A stretch of DNA of 64,000 nucleotides from Puffinus mauretanicus (taxonomy: Eukaryota; Chordata; Aves; Procellariiformes; Procellariidae). Below the pieces are notes generated by a model that saw only the letters and a list, made by a program, of their open reading frames with translations, made no database searches and had not been told where the DNA came from. Numbering within the stretch: the stretch's first letter is position 1; every line of letters begins with the position of its first letter. The stretch spans positions 1,302,001 to 1,366,000 of the forward strand of contig JAJKFH010000102.1 in assembly GCA_023333565.1 (NCBI GenBank), read 5' to 3'. Positions 38,787 to 53,258 of this stretch are shown in pieces. The position numbers were made by a program, and so were the translations under genes.

Positions 38787-40879
38787 TTAGTGTCCTGCTT
38801 TCTACTGACAGATTTTCTAATAGTTTACATCACATGGTTAATTGTACTGTCTGTCATCTTTTGAAGCAAGTAATCCAGATATTTAGAAAAATAAATTTTC
38901 TGGATTTTTTGCTATACCAAAGAGAATTTGATGCAATAGGAAGTAATAAAAAAATACTGTAAACCTTATTTCCACACAGCAAAGTGGCTTGGTGATTAGA
39001 TGAGTGCAGACTAGTGGCATGAATCCAGATACAAGTCTCTGCTATGAGTGTCCATGTAAAATTAAATGTCAGTGTAGCAACTCATGTGTAGCCTTATAAA
39101 ATCAAAGTAAAAACAAAATACTAAATCTGAGGGGATTATTTCAGTCCTTTTTCCAGAGTCCTAAATTTGTGTTAAACAGAACACATCTAACCACCAAAGA
39201 AATATTTAAAACATATCATCCTTCTATAAGAAAATGACAGATAATACTGCATAGAAAATTAAGCAAATACAGGAAAATCAGAATAATATTCAATACCAAT
39301 TAGGAAAAGAAAAAAAAAAAACAGAGTACTTAGTTACAGGCATATAGTCTATGGTACCTGTGGGTTTTTCATTGTGATGGAAATATCTGTATACACTGTG
39401 CCATATACTGTATCTCCAGGAAGATGTGCATCTGAGTACTGAGAAAGTGCCTGGGCTGTCAGGAGAAATTTCACTAGAAGTGTGGCTGGCTCTTTAGTTT
39501 CATACCTTCAGGAGACTCTGGTCTTCATTCTGCCACCATGCTGGTCATTAACCACATGAGGAAATGATAAAAATTTCAAGCATGTTGAATCAGCAATGGT
39601 TAGTTTTGGCTCAGCAGAGCCAGATACATTGTGTTCAAACAAGTTTCCATATAAATTTCCTTGGTCATCTCTAAAAAATAACAACCTCTAACAGTTGTTT
39701 TCTATTTAGTATCTTTTTCCTTTAATTCTACTTCGAGCAAAAACAGCTTTATGGAATCCTTTACATTAAAAAGTACTCTGTAAGAGTTGTCTATTCCTTG
39801 TGAGTGAGAAGTGAGTCATCTGCAAGACGATAGTGGGGAAAGGAAGAAATGAAGGCGTTCGACTTGTTGGCTGTGAAGGTTGGGTGGTGATGAGTAGGGC
39901 ACAAAATAGAACTGTTTTCTTTAAAACAGGTCACTGGCATAGTCTTTCGAATTTGCTATAGGTATAGTGATTATCAGAGCTTTCTTCCTCCATTTGAAGT
40001 GGAATCTGTAGCTTTTCTGTCAAAGGTCCTCTTTTCTTGCCTCATTTCACTGCATCTTAACAAAGCAAAATTATTCACAGCTGTACATCATCTCAGAATT
40101 CTCACTTTTCTGCAGTCTTGCATGATCTGATTTCTTCCCTATTACCTGCTGAAATTAATTTAATTATATGAGACCCTGATGAGTTGTTTTTCTTTTTGTG
40201 TTATTGCTGTTTTCAGTACCTGTATTCACAAAGCATGCAGCTTTCCGGTGGGAATTCGAACCGAGGTAGCATTAGAAGGACACGTGACTGGATATGGCCT
40301 TAGGGGGGGATGTTTGTATGTCAACAGTATGCTGTGAAATTTGAAGAGCTCTGAGTCAAATGCTCTGAGAGATTAGAGGAATCCCTCACAATTTGCTTTT
40401 TTCAGATATAACAAAAAAGATGTTTTTTTACCATACTATTTGAAACATCAAAATACAACATTATTTAGAACACATTTTAAAACATGTCTTTATGTTAATA
40501 TATCCCAAAGTTAACATTATCTAGCATGTCATCTTCAGAAGATTAACTGAAATTATTATTCAAACTTCATGCAACAGTAAACATTTTGACTAACCCATAT
40601 GTGTCACATCACATTTAGTCAAAGGAATAAAATCTGAAGGTTATTTTTCTTCTTTAATGGCTAACTTCTGTGTAAAAATTTATTCCACCAAATGGCTAGA
40701 TTTGTGTTTCTATTAAAACTCTAAAAGCCAGGGAAGTATATGGACAGATAGTGAATTTATGTGTCTATGGTAAAATAGTCTTGGTGCAAACGTTTCCATA
40801 ACTGACAGTACCAAAAGCTTTAACAGACCCTGGACTCAGCAATAATATAATAGTTACAGAGAACTCAGTTGGGCAGGAG

Positions 40880-42360
40880 ACCTTTTTAAAAGATCACTGA
40901 AAAGGATGACGAGCTCAGTAGCTTCTTCTCCTCCTTTTTTACCGGTAAGGACTCCTTTCAGATCCCTCAGTATAGTGGCAGAGTCTGCGGGACTGAAGCA
41001 TTACCCACAGAAGTGGAAGACCAAGTTACAGACCATTTAAACAAATTAGAAATATGCAGATTGATGGAATCAGATCAGATACATACAAGGTTGCTGAGGG
41101 AGCCAGCTGATGTCATAGCGAGGACTCTTTCTATCATTTTCAAAAGCTCGTGGCTGTCAGGGAAAGATCCTCATGACTGGCAAACATCACATCCATCTTC
41201 AAGAATGATGAGAAGGAGGATTTAGGGAATTGCAGGCCAGTCAGTATAACTTCAGCTGCTGGGAAGTTTTTGGAGCAAATCCTCCCGAAAGCCATTTCCA
41301 AGCACCTGAAGGACAAGAAGGTGATAGGGAACAGCCAGTATGGATTTACAAGGGCAAATCATGCTGACTAGCCTGATTGCCTTCAGTGATGAGATGACTG
41401 GCTCAGAAAGGAATCAGCTCTGTAAAATGTCTTTTTAATGATGTGGATGATGAGACACAATACACCTTCAAAAATTTCATGGATGATAGCAAACTGAGGG
41501 GAGTGATTATGGGGAGTATATGCTGGAGGGCAGGGCTCCTATTTAGGGTGACCTTGACAGGCTGGAGAAATGAACTGGCAGAAACCTCATGAAGTTCAAT
41601 AAAGGCAAGTGCAAAGCTCTGCACCTGGGGTTGAATAACCCCTGCATCTGTACCGGCTAAGGGCCAACTGGTTAGAAGGCTGGTTCATAGAGAAGGACTA
41701 AGGGGTGGCTGAGGACAAGTTGAACTTGAGTCAACAGTGTCATGTTACTGTGAAGAAAGCCAAATGCATACTGGACTGTGTTAGTAGAAGCACAGCTAGC
41801 AGGTCAAGAGAAGTGTTGTTTCCCACTGCTTGGCACTTGTGGAGCTGCATCTGGAATACTACATCTTGTTTGGGGCTTCCAGGTACAAGAAAAATATTGG
41901 GATAATGGAGTGAGTCCAGCAGGCAGGCCAGTGAGATGACTAGGTACTTCAGCACATGACATACAAGGAGCAAGAGAACTGGGTATGTTCAAGCCTAGGA
42001 AGAGGAGCCTCATGGGAGATCATACTGTGGTCTTTCAGCTATCTAACGGGAAGATCCAGAGAAGACAGAGCCAGACTCTTCTCAGAGGTGTTCAGTAAAA
42101 GGTTGAGAGGCAACAAAGACAAACTGCAACACATTCCAATCTAAGTTCCAATGAGATAATCGGCAGAAAAAATTCAGTGATGGTAGTCAGATACTGAAAC
42201 AGGTGCCCGGAGAGGCTGAAGAGTCTTCATCACTGGAGATGCTCAAAACTCATCTGAACAAAGCTATGAGCAACTTGCTCTAATTTGGCCTTGTTTTGAG
42301 CAGGGGATTGAACCAGGTGACTTTCAGAGATCCCTCCAACCAAAGTACTCCATGGTTCTA
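40880..42360 (+). mobile_element. CR1 LINE fragment, internally deleted
   Basis: This is a 5'-truncated chicken-repeat-1 (CR1) non-LTR retrotransposon in the same direction as ERC1. An intact stretch at 41013-41222 encodes a CR1 reverse-transcriptase peptide including Leu-Arg-Glu-Pro-Ala-Asp-Val-Ile-Ala-Arg. After a frameshift it continues with Asn-Cys-Arg-Pro-Val-Ser-Ile-Thr-Ser. Around 41400-41475 most of the palm domain is missing. The sequence resumes at the catalytic-box equivalent Phe-Met-Asp-Asp-Ser-Lys-Leu near 41475 and then runs, broken by stops and frameshifts, through the C-terminal region to the CR1 3' end (ccctccaacc...catggttcta). The left edge is approximate. It is an old, inactive copy. 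A 70-codon open frame inside it is not a host gene. Confidence 0.9.
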
Positions 42361-45292
42361 ACTTACTGTGGTAAGTTAATCTGTATTCTAGGACAAACTC
42401 TACAATTTTTGTTTGGTTTTGGTAAGAATTTGCTGCATAATATTGACCTTGAAAAACAGGATAAACAATAATTGTCTTGTTATTTTATAGCACTACAGCT
42501 GTAAGAAAAGAAAGAAGTAAGAAAAATACGGTGGGGGGGACCACTGCACTTTTGTTTTTTGCAAATTTCTACCTGTATTCTGTTTTTAAACAATTTTAAA
42601 AAGCTCCAAGAATTGCTGCTTTCTGGGATAATGCATCACTGTGATATGTGTCAGTGTGGTATTAATAGGCTTGTCCTTTCATAAATAATAATTTTACCCA
42701 GACATTTTTCTTTCAGGATTTCTAATATTGCCTAATGTAATGCCTGAGGACAGTAGTAGCTCCTCCTACTTCTGTCCCCTTCCTCCCCGTCCCCAAACAC
42801 AGATGCTCTCAAATCTTATTGCTGTTAATAGAACCAGAGAAGATAAAATTGGAAATTATCTCTATTTCCTGTGGTTTTTACATGCCCTCTCTAAGCTTCC
42901 CTTGCTGGCTGAGGGCTTAGACTGGGACAGGGACTTCAGATCTGACAGCGTGGGGGTTTACTACTCTGCATCTGCAGTTACCAGGTATGCCGCTATGCCT
43001 TGTCTTTCAGGTTGAAAGAACCATTTTCCATTTGCAGTATTCACATCCCTTTTTGTCACATCCTTTCTCTTGCTCAGGTTGTGGGCAAATAAAATAGACG
43101 TACTTGACTCCGCATCTTCTCAGCTGCCCTGTTGAGACAGATCATTCTTCTGCTGTGAGATTTTCAGCTGGCTAGGAAGTTACTCCTCGTGTGTTTAGTC
43201 TGCGCCTGTGACTAAATTGAAATGTTACCTTTTGTTCTTGTGTTACTTGTAAAGATCAAATTCCATTTTTGACCTGCACATAAGGTGACTTCACTGCCTC
43301 AGATGAGGGCATTGGAACCCTTGTGTTTCAGATGTGCCTTTCAGTACTTTACTCATCATTTCTTATTACCACTGGTCACTAGCTAATACTTTTCATCCTG
43401 ATTCCTGTGAAACCAGCTTTCCTAACTGGCCTGTGCATCCTCTCTGCAAATAATTTCTCATCTTTTGAATGAAAAATATGCTATATAAGCATAGAGGTTT
43501 GTTACGGTCATACAGTTTATAGATTCAATGCACACTTCTATTGCTAACACTCAATTAATTGGAAATCACTCTTAATCACATTACTTTAAAATAAAAAATA
43601 AAATTGCTTATTCATAAAATCCCAAGTAGGCTATTACAAATATTGCAAGATAAAAACATGCTTAACATTCTTGTGCTAAGATTAAATTGGTAACCTCTTT
43701 TTTTCCCTTTTTCCTTTCTCTTCTATGGCTCTCTTCCATTTCATTGTCCTGACAGGGTGGTGTAGTCAAGTATTCCCTCCTTTTGCATAACATGTTCTTC
43801 ATTTATAAACAATAGAGGGCCCCTTTCATGCTGGAATATGTCAGCTTTTCTAGCTGGTCGTCTTCTTGAAGTACCCTGGTAATTCAGACAGACTTAATCA
43901 TGCTCTCAGAAACTTACTTAATTTCCTCCTTGTCCAGCAGATAGGCCATTCTTCTTAATTAAAAGAAATTTTTTCACTTCCTTGGAGAACAAAATATTTC
44001 CAGTTGTCACTTTCTGTTCATGACTGACTAATTAACTCCTAGCTCTAAGGGGTAGAGTGCTACCTATCCCTTTAGTGATTCAGCATACTCTGTTCGAAGT
44101 AAAGTGTTTTTACATGGAACGTTATTTTGTATCTATTTACAATACTGAACAGATTTGGTAGAAATTGGGGCGAAGCGTGATGGTAGTTTTGGGATGACAG
44201 TGGGGTTGGAGTGATTCAGTTCCAGCATCCTTCTTTCAAGCATTGTGGAATGAACTTGATCATTGCCAGTAACCTATCACCTTTTTTAAAAACCAAGAGC
44301 GAGAAAGAGTTAGAAATTTAAGTTGCAAAATACTTTCTGCAGATAGACTAGCAGAGCCTCATTTAGTCCTAGAAATTACAGCTGCCAACAACTGGAAGTT
44401 GCCAAGCCGGTGTGCTCAGTGCCAGCCTTGACTAAAGGCTGCAAAATGTGCCAATCCAACAGAAAATTGAGGCTGCTTTCCTACTAGTTCCTACTCCCCT
44501 GTGTTGCTCAGCTCCCTCCTAGCATGTAAACTTATGACTTCTCAAAGCCATGGATTTACTGTAGCTCACCAGATGGTAGCTCTGAAAAGCATATGTTGTC
44601 TTCCTTAGCTTTCAGCACCAGTCCAACTTTTAGCTTTATCGGTCCCACTGGTGCTAATAGCACTGACCAGATTGTTTCCGTTCTGAATGCCAGCAAAACT
44701 TAGATTGTCTGCAAACTTCGCCTTGCTTTTTTAATGTCTTGAGTTGTTTATGCCATGTTTCATGAAGTCCCACATGCTAGGAACTAAAAGAGAGGTGACA
44801 TAATGCAATTTTACCCTACAAGTATTTGTAAAGGTAGAGAATCTTAGCCATGCAGGCTTCAGTGGGATGCTGTATCTTTGAAAATACGTGCTTTTGGGGG
44901 CATCTCCTATCATACATTTTCTCTTTTACCAATATTGTGTTCAGTGTTGTTTGGTTCTTTCGCTAGGCCTGCCTTACTCTGTAATAATCTACATTATATG
45001 CTCACTTAGTTCCTTTAGTCTGCAATATTTTTAAAAAAAAGAAGTGTATTCTGTTTAATTTTTGAATTTTCAGCTGGTAGGATTCTTGTTTTTGCTGGAT
45101 GTGCCTGAATTCCTCAGGTAATTGTACCTAATAAATAACAACATTAATGTTGTTAACTTATAACCAACGACTAGATAGGTATACGCATTCACTCTGCTTT
45201 TCAGTGTGTAATTTTTCACTTTGCATAGATAATACCAGCAGAATATGTTAGCAATGTCACATAGAGACCTGAATAAACAGTTTAGAAATAGA

Positions 45293-45293
<1 letters not shown>

Positions 45294-45327
<34 letters not shown>
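45294..45327 (+). repeat. (ATT)n microsatellite
   Basis: About eleven uninterrupted ATT units (34 bases) in the long ERC1 intron. It is probably polymorphic in length. Confidence 0.95.
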
Positions 45328-45328
<1 letters not shown>

Positions 45329-48300
45329 TAACTCCTCCTAGCAATATATATAAAGGATATAAGAGCAAGCACTTTTTCAGTATTTGACATGTCAACATAG
45401 TTTAAAGGATTGATACCTCATTAATTAACGTACGGTGTCTTTTCTTTTGCATTGCTTGCTGCTCCCTGTTCTCTTGCACCTTGCACAGAAAATCTTTCTT
45501 TCTTTTTCATCATTTACTTTTAGGCCATCCTGTATGAAAAACCCTGGGAGAGAGCATTAAATGAAGTTACTAGTAAAAACTTTATTAGGCTACTGCAAAA
45601 TGACACTATACTGCAAAAGCGGCCACTGACTTGGAATGTGAAAAAAATGGATTTTTCTGGTGCATTTGGAGTACAACACTTACGTAATAACTGCAACATT
45701 TTGTGTAATTTCTTCTCAAAGGAAATGTTTCATGATCATATCTCCCAATCAAAGGGACTGTTCCCTACATTATAAGTAATAGGCATAGTTTTTGTAGAGA
45801 CCAGCAGTGGCATTATATAAAGGTTATCAGTGAGATGCAAATAACTGTTGTTTTTTACTCCTTAGTTTACGACATGCCTTCTTCCCTTTCTCGTATCTCT
45901 TGCTTTCAACACAGATTTCACATTTTAATATGGAATATGCAGATGTTTTTGCTCAAAGAGATGGGGCATGGCATGCAGTTTTTGACAGTTTGTTTCCTTT
46001 GACTGCTTATTTCCATGTTCTTTTTGAGTATGCTTGGATCATATGAACAAATGACAGCTGAAAGGAGTCTGCTTCGTATTTCTAAATGCTTAAAGCTTCA
46101 AACATTATTGTAACTTGGGACAAAAACCTTATACTGTGAACAAAAGCCAAATATTTGGAAGATCATTTTAAAGTATTACTGTGTTGGTTAATGTTAAATA
46201 GAAGGGATAAGTACATGCTATTCTCAACTTACTCTATTTTTTTCTCCTAAATTATGTTGTGAGGTTTCTGGTAGCATCATCTGTTTTGGTTAAATTTCCC
46301 ACCCTTACTTCTATAGGTACATCGCACTCTTATTGAATGCATTGTTTTCCTAAAAATTACTTCTTTTCTGTGTCTATAAAGAAACAGCAGATTCCCAAAC
46401 TCAGAACCGTTCTCACTGTCAAGTTTAAGTTTATTCTCCTCAGAATAAACACCTGCTGAGGCAAAAAAATTTTGCCTTGTAGTGGCAGCAGTTCAGATCC
46501 CATCCAAACCAGACTGCTGCCATCCCTCAATCTCATGCGCTCTGATCAGAACCAAAGATTTCCTCAGTGCCTCTAAGACTGAAACTTAGCACCACCAGTG
46601 AAGGTTTCTTGATGTTCTTGTGCCCTTGTTTTGGGAAGTCCAGAAGGAGCCTTGGGTATCAGCGCTGCATAACCTGGCGATTCATGCCACTTGCTGGTCT
46701 CAGTAGCATGTCTCGTGTATAGTTCTCCAAAGCTTAAGGCTTTGTTCTGATTAAGTTGGATGTTTTGCTAGTGCATGTGGCTCTGTGTTAATTTCCTTCC
46801 TTGTGAAAGAAGAATTTAAAAGATCTTAAAGATTTTATTTTTAAAGGTACTATTGCTCCAAAGATTCAGGAAGAGTGGATTGTGCATGAAGACCTGGAAG
46901 ATCTGAGGAAAGCTGCAGTTTAACATGGAAGAATGTGTCAGGGGTACATTCTTGGCAGATCAGCTTGGTTGTCTTCTCTCCTTCAGAGGGACTGAAACAG
47001 TTTCGGGAGCACATATGAATTGCTAGTACTTTTCCATTACAGATATAATCTTCCCCAGATCCATATTTATCTTTTTATCTTATTTTTTTTTTAAATGGAC
47101 AGAAATACATCTTATTAGTTTGCAAATATCTGCAAGGAAAATCTAATCTTAAGCCAAGAGATACTGAGTTTGATTAAAGGAACAGGCTTTTTAATTTTTT
47201 TAATTAGTTTAAAGGGTCTGTACACTGCTACATTCTTCCTTACACCTGTCTGCACAAGCAGAAAGCAATCAACAACAAAAAAAACACCAAAACCTTTAAA
47301 GGAATTTCAGTTGATTTCTTGAAAAGTCCGAAGAGGAAGGAGTGCATTTTCTTCTGCATCTTGGAATAGTGGAGGATGCTTTTTGAATTATAGGTGGAGA
47401 AATTTTATTTCAAAGTAGAAAGGGACTGGAACTCTTCTCATGACTTTCTGTGTCCTGTTTTGACCATAGCCTCAGTAATTCTTTATTAGATTTTCAACAC
47501 TGCTTATATCTCCCAACCTGCAATGTATGTCTTCATATAAAAAGATAGATAATATATAGAAAATATACGAGATTCCTGTTAGGAATATTTTTCTTGACAG
47601 CAAAGGCTGTTTTTTGTTGATCTTTCCTAATGATTATGAGTGTTCCCCAATTACTTAGAAGATTAATTGAAGGGAGGCAGAAAATATCTCAGTAACAGGC
47701 TACATCAAGGCAGTTGCCCTGGTAAGGGGATCAACTCAAAATCTTAATTTTGCCTCATTTATCTCAAGGTCACCAAGTAAAAAGTAGTTCACTGGAGTAG
47801 TATAATTGCCTAGATAAAGAATTTATCTTCCTCAGTAGATACTCTGAACTAGAGATAATTTAATTAACAAACTTTGTGATCACTGAGGATATCAGTGAGA
47901 GTATATTTCAGATGTCTGACACGGGATTATTATTACATATTTTTTTGTGCTCCTTCAGAATATGCTAAAAATAATGTATTTATTCAAAACACTCATGGAC
48001 ATACTTACTAGTTCTGTAGCAGATCCACTTACTATGAAATGGTAGAAATCCCTCCTCAAATGTGTAAGCCAGTAACTTTGTCCATGCACATTACCAAGGC
48101 TATTACAGAAACCTCCGATGAAGAGAGACTCATAAATGTTGCTTGCAACACTCACTGAGTTCTCTAGAAACTTAGTGGCGTTTGTTCAACTTGCAAAGTA
48201 TTCCTAGCTGTACTCTGGAGTCCTACAGCTGACAGACTGAGAAGACAGTATTGCAGCTATATCAGAGAAGGAGGAACTAAGCCATCTGCACTATTTAGAT

Positions 48301-51300
48301 AGGCTGTTCAGCTCTGTATGTGGTATATTTATTACAAATAATGCTGCTGTCCCCCATTTTCCAGGCAGTCAAAAGTCCGTAACAAATCATCTCAGCAGGC
48401 ACTCTTCATATTAACTTGATGTGAGCTGTCAAAGCCAATGCTACAGAATGTATTTCATAAGAGGAGATACCTCTTAATAAATCTGTTTGCTAAGCACCCA
48501 AAAGAAATATGCCAAACGTGCCATTCTGAGAGACGTTGTGGTCTGCATTCGTTACCAGAAATTGCTCTCACCCAGTGGATACCAAAATAGAGCTGTATAC
48601 TTCCCATCTCAGATTCTCATTATAATGAAGATGCTGTAGCAAGGTACAGTTTGATGAGCGTGATAACGTTGCTTTTCAGTCGACCCCATCCTTTTGCATA
48701 ATTTTCCCAGCATAGTCTGTGGCAATGACCAGCTTCAGGTCAGATTTTGTACAGCTTCTTTATAGCTAACAGCGTAAACACTTTTCCATTCACATCTATA
48801 GAGAGAATCTGTTTGAAAGATTCTCCTTGAAAACAATTTTGGTTTTAAGGAGGTAAGCTTGATTACATAGGGTTTCTATTTGGTTGTCTCAGCGACATAA
48901 AATCATCAGGCTTTTAGCCCTGAAATGGACCAGTTTATGTTTTTTCAGAATGGTCCTGCTAGCATCACTGTCCTCACATCCTTTTTTTTAGAGCAAGACT
49001 CTGAATGTTCTCATGCATGTTTTTCTTTTACATCAGGAATCCTCTTCCACTGAGTTGGTACATTCAATGTGCTTTCTTTTTTGTCCTTGGCAACTGCTCG
49101 GTTTAATACCTTTTGCTGAAGACTGTATTTTCAGTAGCTGTCAGCTTGAAAGCGTAAGACATATCTTGATTCTTCAACATATGCTATTTCAAAATGACAG
49201 GATAATATTCAACTGTTATGCCAAATTTCTGCAAATTTTTAGAAGAGGACTTTTCTCTCTTGATAGCTTGTTCAGTATATTCTGTAAGGCAAACATAAGC
49301 TACTCTAGCATAGTTCTTAAATGCTTTGCCTTCAAAATTTTGTTCTCTTTACATTATATTTAATTTTTGGTTTTGTTTCAATGGCTGATTTTTACATTTG
49401 ATTTTTCTTTTAATTATTGGTTTTATCAGGTATTATTCTAGAAGGAATGAAAAGATCGCATGCCCGTGTGAAAGAAAACAACTGCTGTATTGTGATTTGT
49501 TTTCTTTTCTGGCTAGTGGGACTGCAGTTAAAAGAGACATGTGTGATCTTAGATCACAAAAATACCCTCTGAAACCTCAATAAAATGCCATTCATAAGGA
49601 AGATTTTATTGCTGTTTAGAAAATACTTTTTTCAGCCAAATGGTGCAGGTCTCTGGAGCAGAGAGTGGACTGGCTGTGTGTGATCTCTTCACAGGGCGGT
49701 TGGCTTGTGCACTGGAGTTAAAGGTAAAAAGAACAGCACCTTTGGGACTTCTTCCCACACTGTTAGGGCCAAATTCAACTAACCCAGCATGTTGCTGGGA
49801 GAAGGAATCTGCATTGAGGCCTAATCAGCCGTTTTATAAATGTCGTTTTTGGCTTTGCATCTGTTTGCTCAATTAACAAAAGCAGATGAAAAAATACAAC
49901 AGAACAAACTTATTTGTTGAACTACCGAATGCTTTTATTAAGGTCCTTAAAGCATTAGTATTTTTCTTAACAAAGGAACACCCATATCATTATTTTACAG
50001 ATTTATTTTAGAGTTCACCTTGAGTTTGTATTTTTAATGCTCTTAGCTTCAATAAAAACTAAAGATTGAAAGGTTTTAAGGTTAAAAGTTTCTTTTCTAG
50101 TTCAATTGCCGTCAGCTTTCAAAAATAGTTACAGAACTTGACATATAATTATTTTGATATTTAATCTCTGAAGCCTGATTTCGAATTTGACATCAGTTAT
50201 GAAATTACGGTAATGTATTCATTATTTTCATCACAAAATTTGCTTCCTACTAAATAGATGCTGAGAATTTAAATAGTTAGGAAGCTGCACATTAGTTTTA
50301 TTAGGGCTTTTTTAGCTGCACATTATTGGGGCGAATAGGTTTAGCGGATTATATCTACAAAACTGGAATTATAGATTAGTGAAAACATGAAGTGCTATAG
50401 ATGTTTACCTGAAGTTTTTAGAGTGTCTTGGGTTTAGTATGTTGTATCTGGCCCTGTCTGAAAGTGAAACTTTGGTTTGCTTAATTTGATATGGACTTGT
50501 ATTAAAATGAAGACACTTCTGTTAATCTCTCAATTTTAGCCAGTTGGTTAAGGCACCTTTTTCTTTTCTTCCAATTTTTTTGAGAATACTAAGAGAACAG
50601 CATTTGACTTCACCATTGCTTGTGTGTTATTGGGCTACTACCTCATGACTGGAGAGTAGCCTAGTTTATTTGGGTTTTGTTCTATCAAGGGATTGAAGGA
50701 AAAAATAAATCTATTTTCCCTGAAATAGATTAGTTTGATAGTGCTTAGAGCATGCATTTGAGACATGTGCTTCTCATCCTTAGTTAGGTTTCTCTTTCTG
50801 TTAATGTATTTATTATGTACCTTTCTCTAAATTCGCTGACTGTTGATACTGCATCATTTCACTCTGTCATGAGGAAAATTGTTTCCATAAATGTGTCTTC
50901 CCTACTGATCGCTGAGAAATAACATTTCATAGCGGAAGCACCTGTAGCATTCAAATTTAGTGTGTGTGGTTTTGATTATATTTCTTGGTCTTCTGCTAGA
51001 CTGAATCAGAGATTAATATGAGAAGAGAAAAACTTTTAAAAAATTCTATTAACCTATAATTATGCATTGTATGGCCAAATGTGGGAGGTTGTTGTGTTTG
51101 ACAGTTGACACGTTTTACCTCAGAGAAGTTTGGACCTGAGTTTGAAGGCCTTCAGTTACTCCTAAAGAAATTATGTTTCAAGGTAGTACGTTAGTGCAGT
51201 TATCTGTAGTGCAGGCTGATAGCTGTTTCTGGTTAGGACTTGCTAATACCCTCTCACGAAACTTGCCATGTAGTGTTAATATCTTGTACCACCTCACTAC

Positions 51301-53000
51301 TTGAAATACGTTATCTGTAAACCTTATGTATTGCTAACGGGTCAGGTGATGGGGTTTCTTTCAGGTGTTTCTAAATGATAGGAGGGTTTGGGTTACATTT
51401 TTTTATTATATTGAGTTTCTAGATTCATATGCCATGTGCTCCCCTTTCCCCTATCTTCCCATCAGCTGTTTCTGGAAGAAAATCTTAATGTTATTTTAGC
51501 TAGAGTGAGAGATGTGCTGGCTAATGTGCTGACTGCATCAGAAAGTGTACATTGATATCATGCAGATAACTCTTAACACTGAGGAAAGACAGTGACCAGT
51601 GTAGAGTTGAGATCTGCTTCTAGTCTTTGACTTCCACACCTCTTGACTCAGACACTGTTAGGCTCCTGTTCCTAAAATTTGGGGTAAGCTGGTTTCCCAT
51701 TGCCTTTCTAGTCTTCATCCCTTGCCCCCTCCAGTGCTGACCTGAACACACACTTTGTTTTTAAAAATCAAAGTTTCCTAGCTTCAGGAAATGAAGTCCA
51801 CCCTCCCCATCTCTTAAAGCCACTGTGGGACTTCTTGACTCGCATACAGCACACCAGTTAAATTTTCAAGGTCTGTTAATATTTTCATTGGCATATGTTA
51901 CCTTGTCATATAAATGGCACAGAACAGCGAGGAACAGTGTAACAAAATGATGAGAGATTGTGGGAGGAGAGGCTCACAAGCAGAAGAGGTGACCAAGTGC
52001 TGGAGTTTGACAGCTGTGCATCCGAACAAGAGCAACTCATTGAGAATATGTTGATTGGTCTTTTAGCTTGGATGCTATGTGCAACAGAGGCAGTAATATT
52101 AAACCAAGCTGTTTGAAAAGCATGATGAAATTATTGTTTCTTTTACTTAGTAATTTAATGCACCATTTTTTGACCTTAGTATAATGTTGAAGAATAGTGA
52201 CAAGCTACTTAAGAAGCTGGGATTGCTAGATACAGCCCAACAGAGCCAAGGAAGAGGCCCAGATAATGCTTACTGTTCTAAAAAAAATAAATCCAGCCAT
52301 ACTAAATTCCATGTAGATCTTCAGCAGTGTATAACTCCCCTGATCCTAAATTTTCAATGCATAAGATAGGGAACTTTGTTCAACCTTTGGCAACTTTCCT
52401 TTGACTGTCAATCAGACACCCGATTGTGGTGATGGGACTATGTGATGTGGTCAGTCCTGTTTCCTTCATCACTTATTTAGCTTCCTTTCATCACTTTCTT
52501 TTTCTTGAGGTTAAGCAACTAGGCTTCCAAACGCTGCCATTATTCTCTGTGGTTTGGTGATTAACCACTGGTAAGGTGAAGTGAGTTTTGAGCAACTAAC
52601 AGCTAAAGCAAAACCTTTCAGGATAGGGGGATTTTCTTATTTTCAAAACAAAGTAGCATTTTGGGGAAGAGTTTCTCCTTGGCTTCCTTCTATTACATTT
52701 CCCAGAATGTAAATGTTTTTCTTTGTGTACCAAAACTACAAAAAAACCTGCAAAACCCAACAACTCAGCTATGTCACTGTGTTTATGATCTTTTAAATTC
52801 GTAAGTTAAGGTTAAGGATATGGCCAGCTAAAATATTTGGTAGGGCAGACCTTAAAAACAAAGAAGTGATGAAGGAAATGTGGGGGTAATGTAGCAAGTT
52901 GGACACTTTCCTGTGAGTTTTAAATCAATCCAACTCAGATCACTAGCATCCCATTGTGTTGATGTTGTTGATTTTTTTTTGCAGTAAAAATTTCCTTTTT

Positions 53001-53028
53001 TTCTCACCCATCTAATAGTGGGTGAGAA
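53001..53028 (+). repeat. Perfect inverted repeat (10-bp stem)
   Basis: TTCTCACCCA at 53001-53010 and TGGGTGAGAA at 53019-53028 are exact reverse complements separated by the eight-base spacer TCTAATAG. It follows a T-rich stretch. The structure could form in RNA or single-stranded DNA. No function is known, and it may be a chance or transposon-end remnant. Confidence 0.65.
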
Positions 53029-53258
53029 GACTGCTAATAAAGGTCTGGACAACTTAGCTGATTGTTTCCTGCCTTCCAGCATCTCCTTCCGGGATTTTTT
53101 CCCATTGTAGTGTGTTTTGCACTCTGACCTAAATTGTTGTAGTATTATAGTCTTTCAGATGGCTGCTCCATTTCATTCCACAAGTGAATAAGTGTACTCC
53201 TCTGTGTCTCTTAAGACTACAAAGTGCTTTGAGGTCTCATGCAATGATATCAACTTCC

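Noticed and set aside
40250..40262. gggaattcgaacc, resembling the T-arm/B box of a tRNA on the minus strand
   Set aside because: The T-stem does not pair, no A box or acceptor stem is found at the right distance, and no retroviral primer-binding-site spacing fits.
41013..41225. 70-codon frame that could be taken as a small gene
   Set aside because: It is a reverse-transcriptase remnant of the CR1 LINE at 40880-42360.
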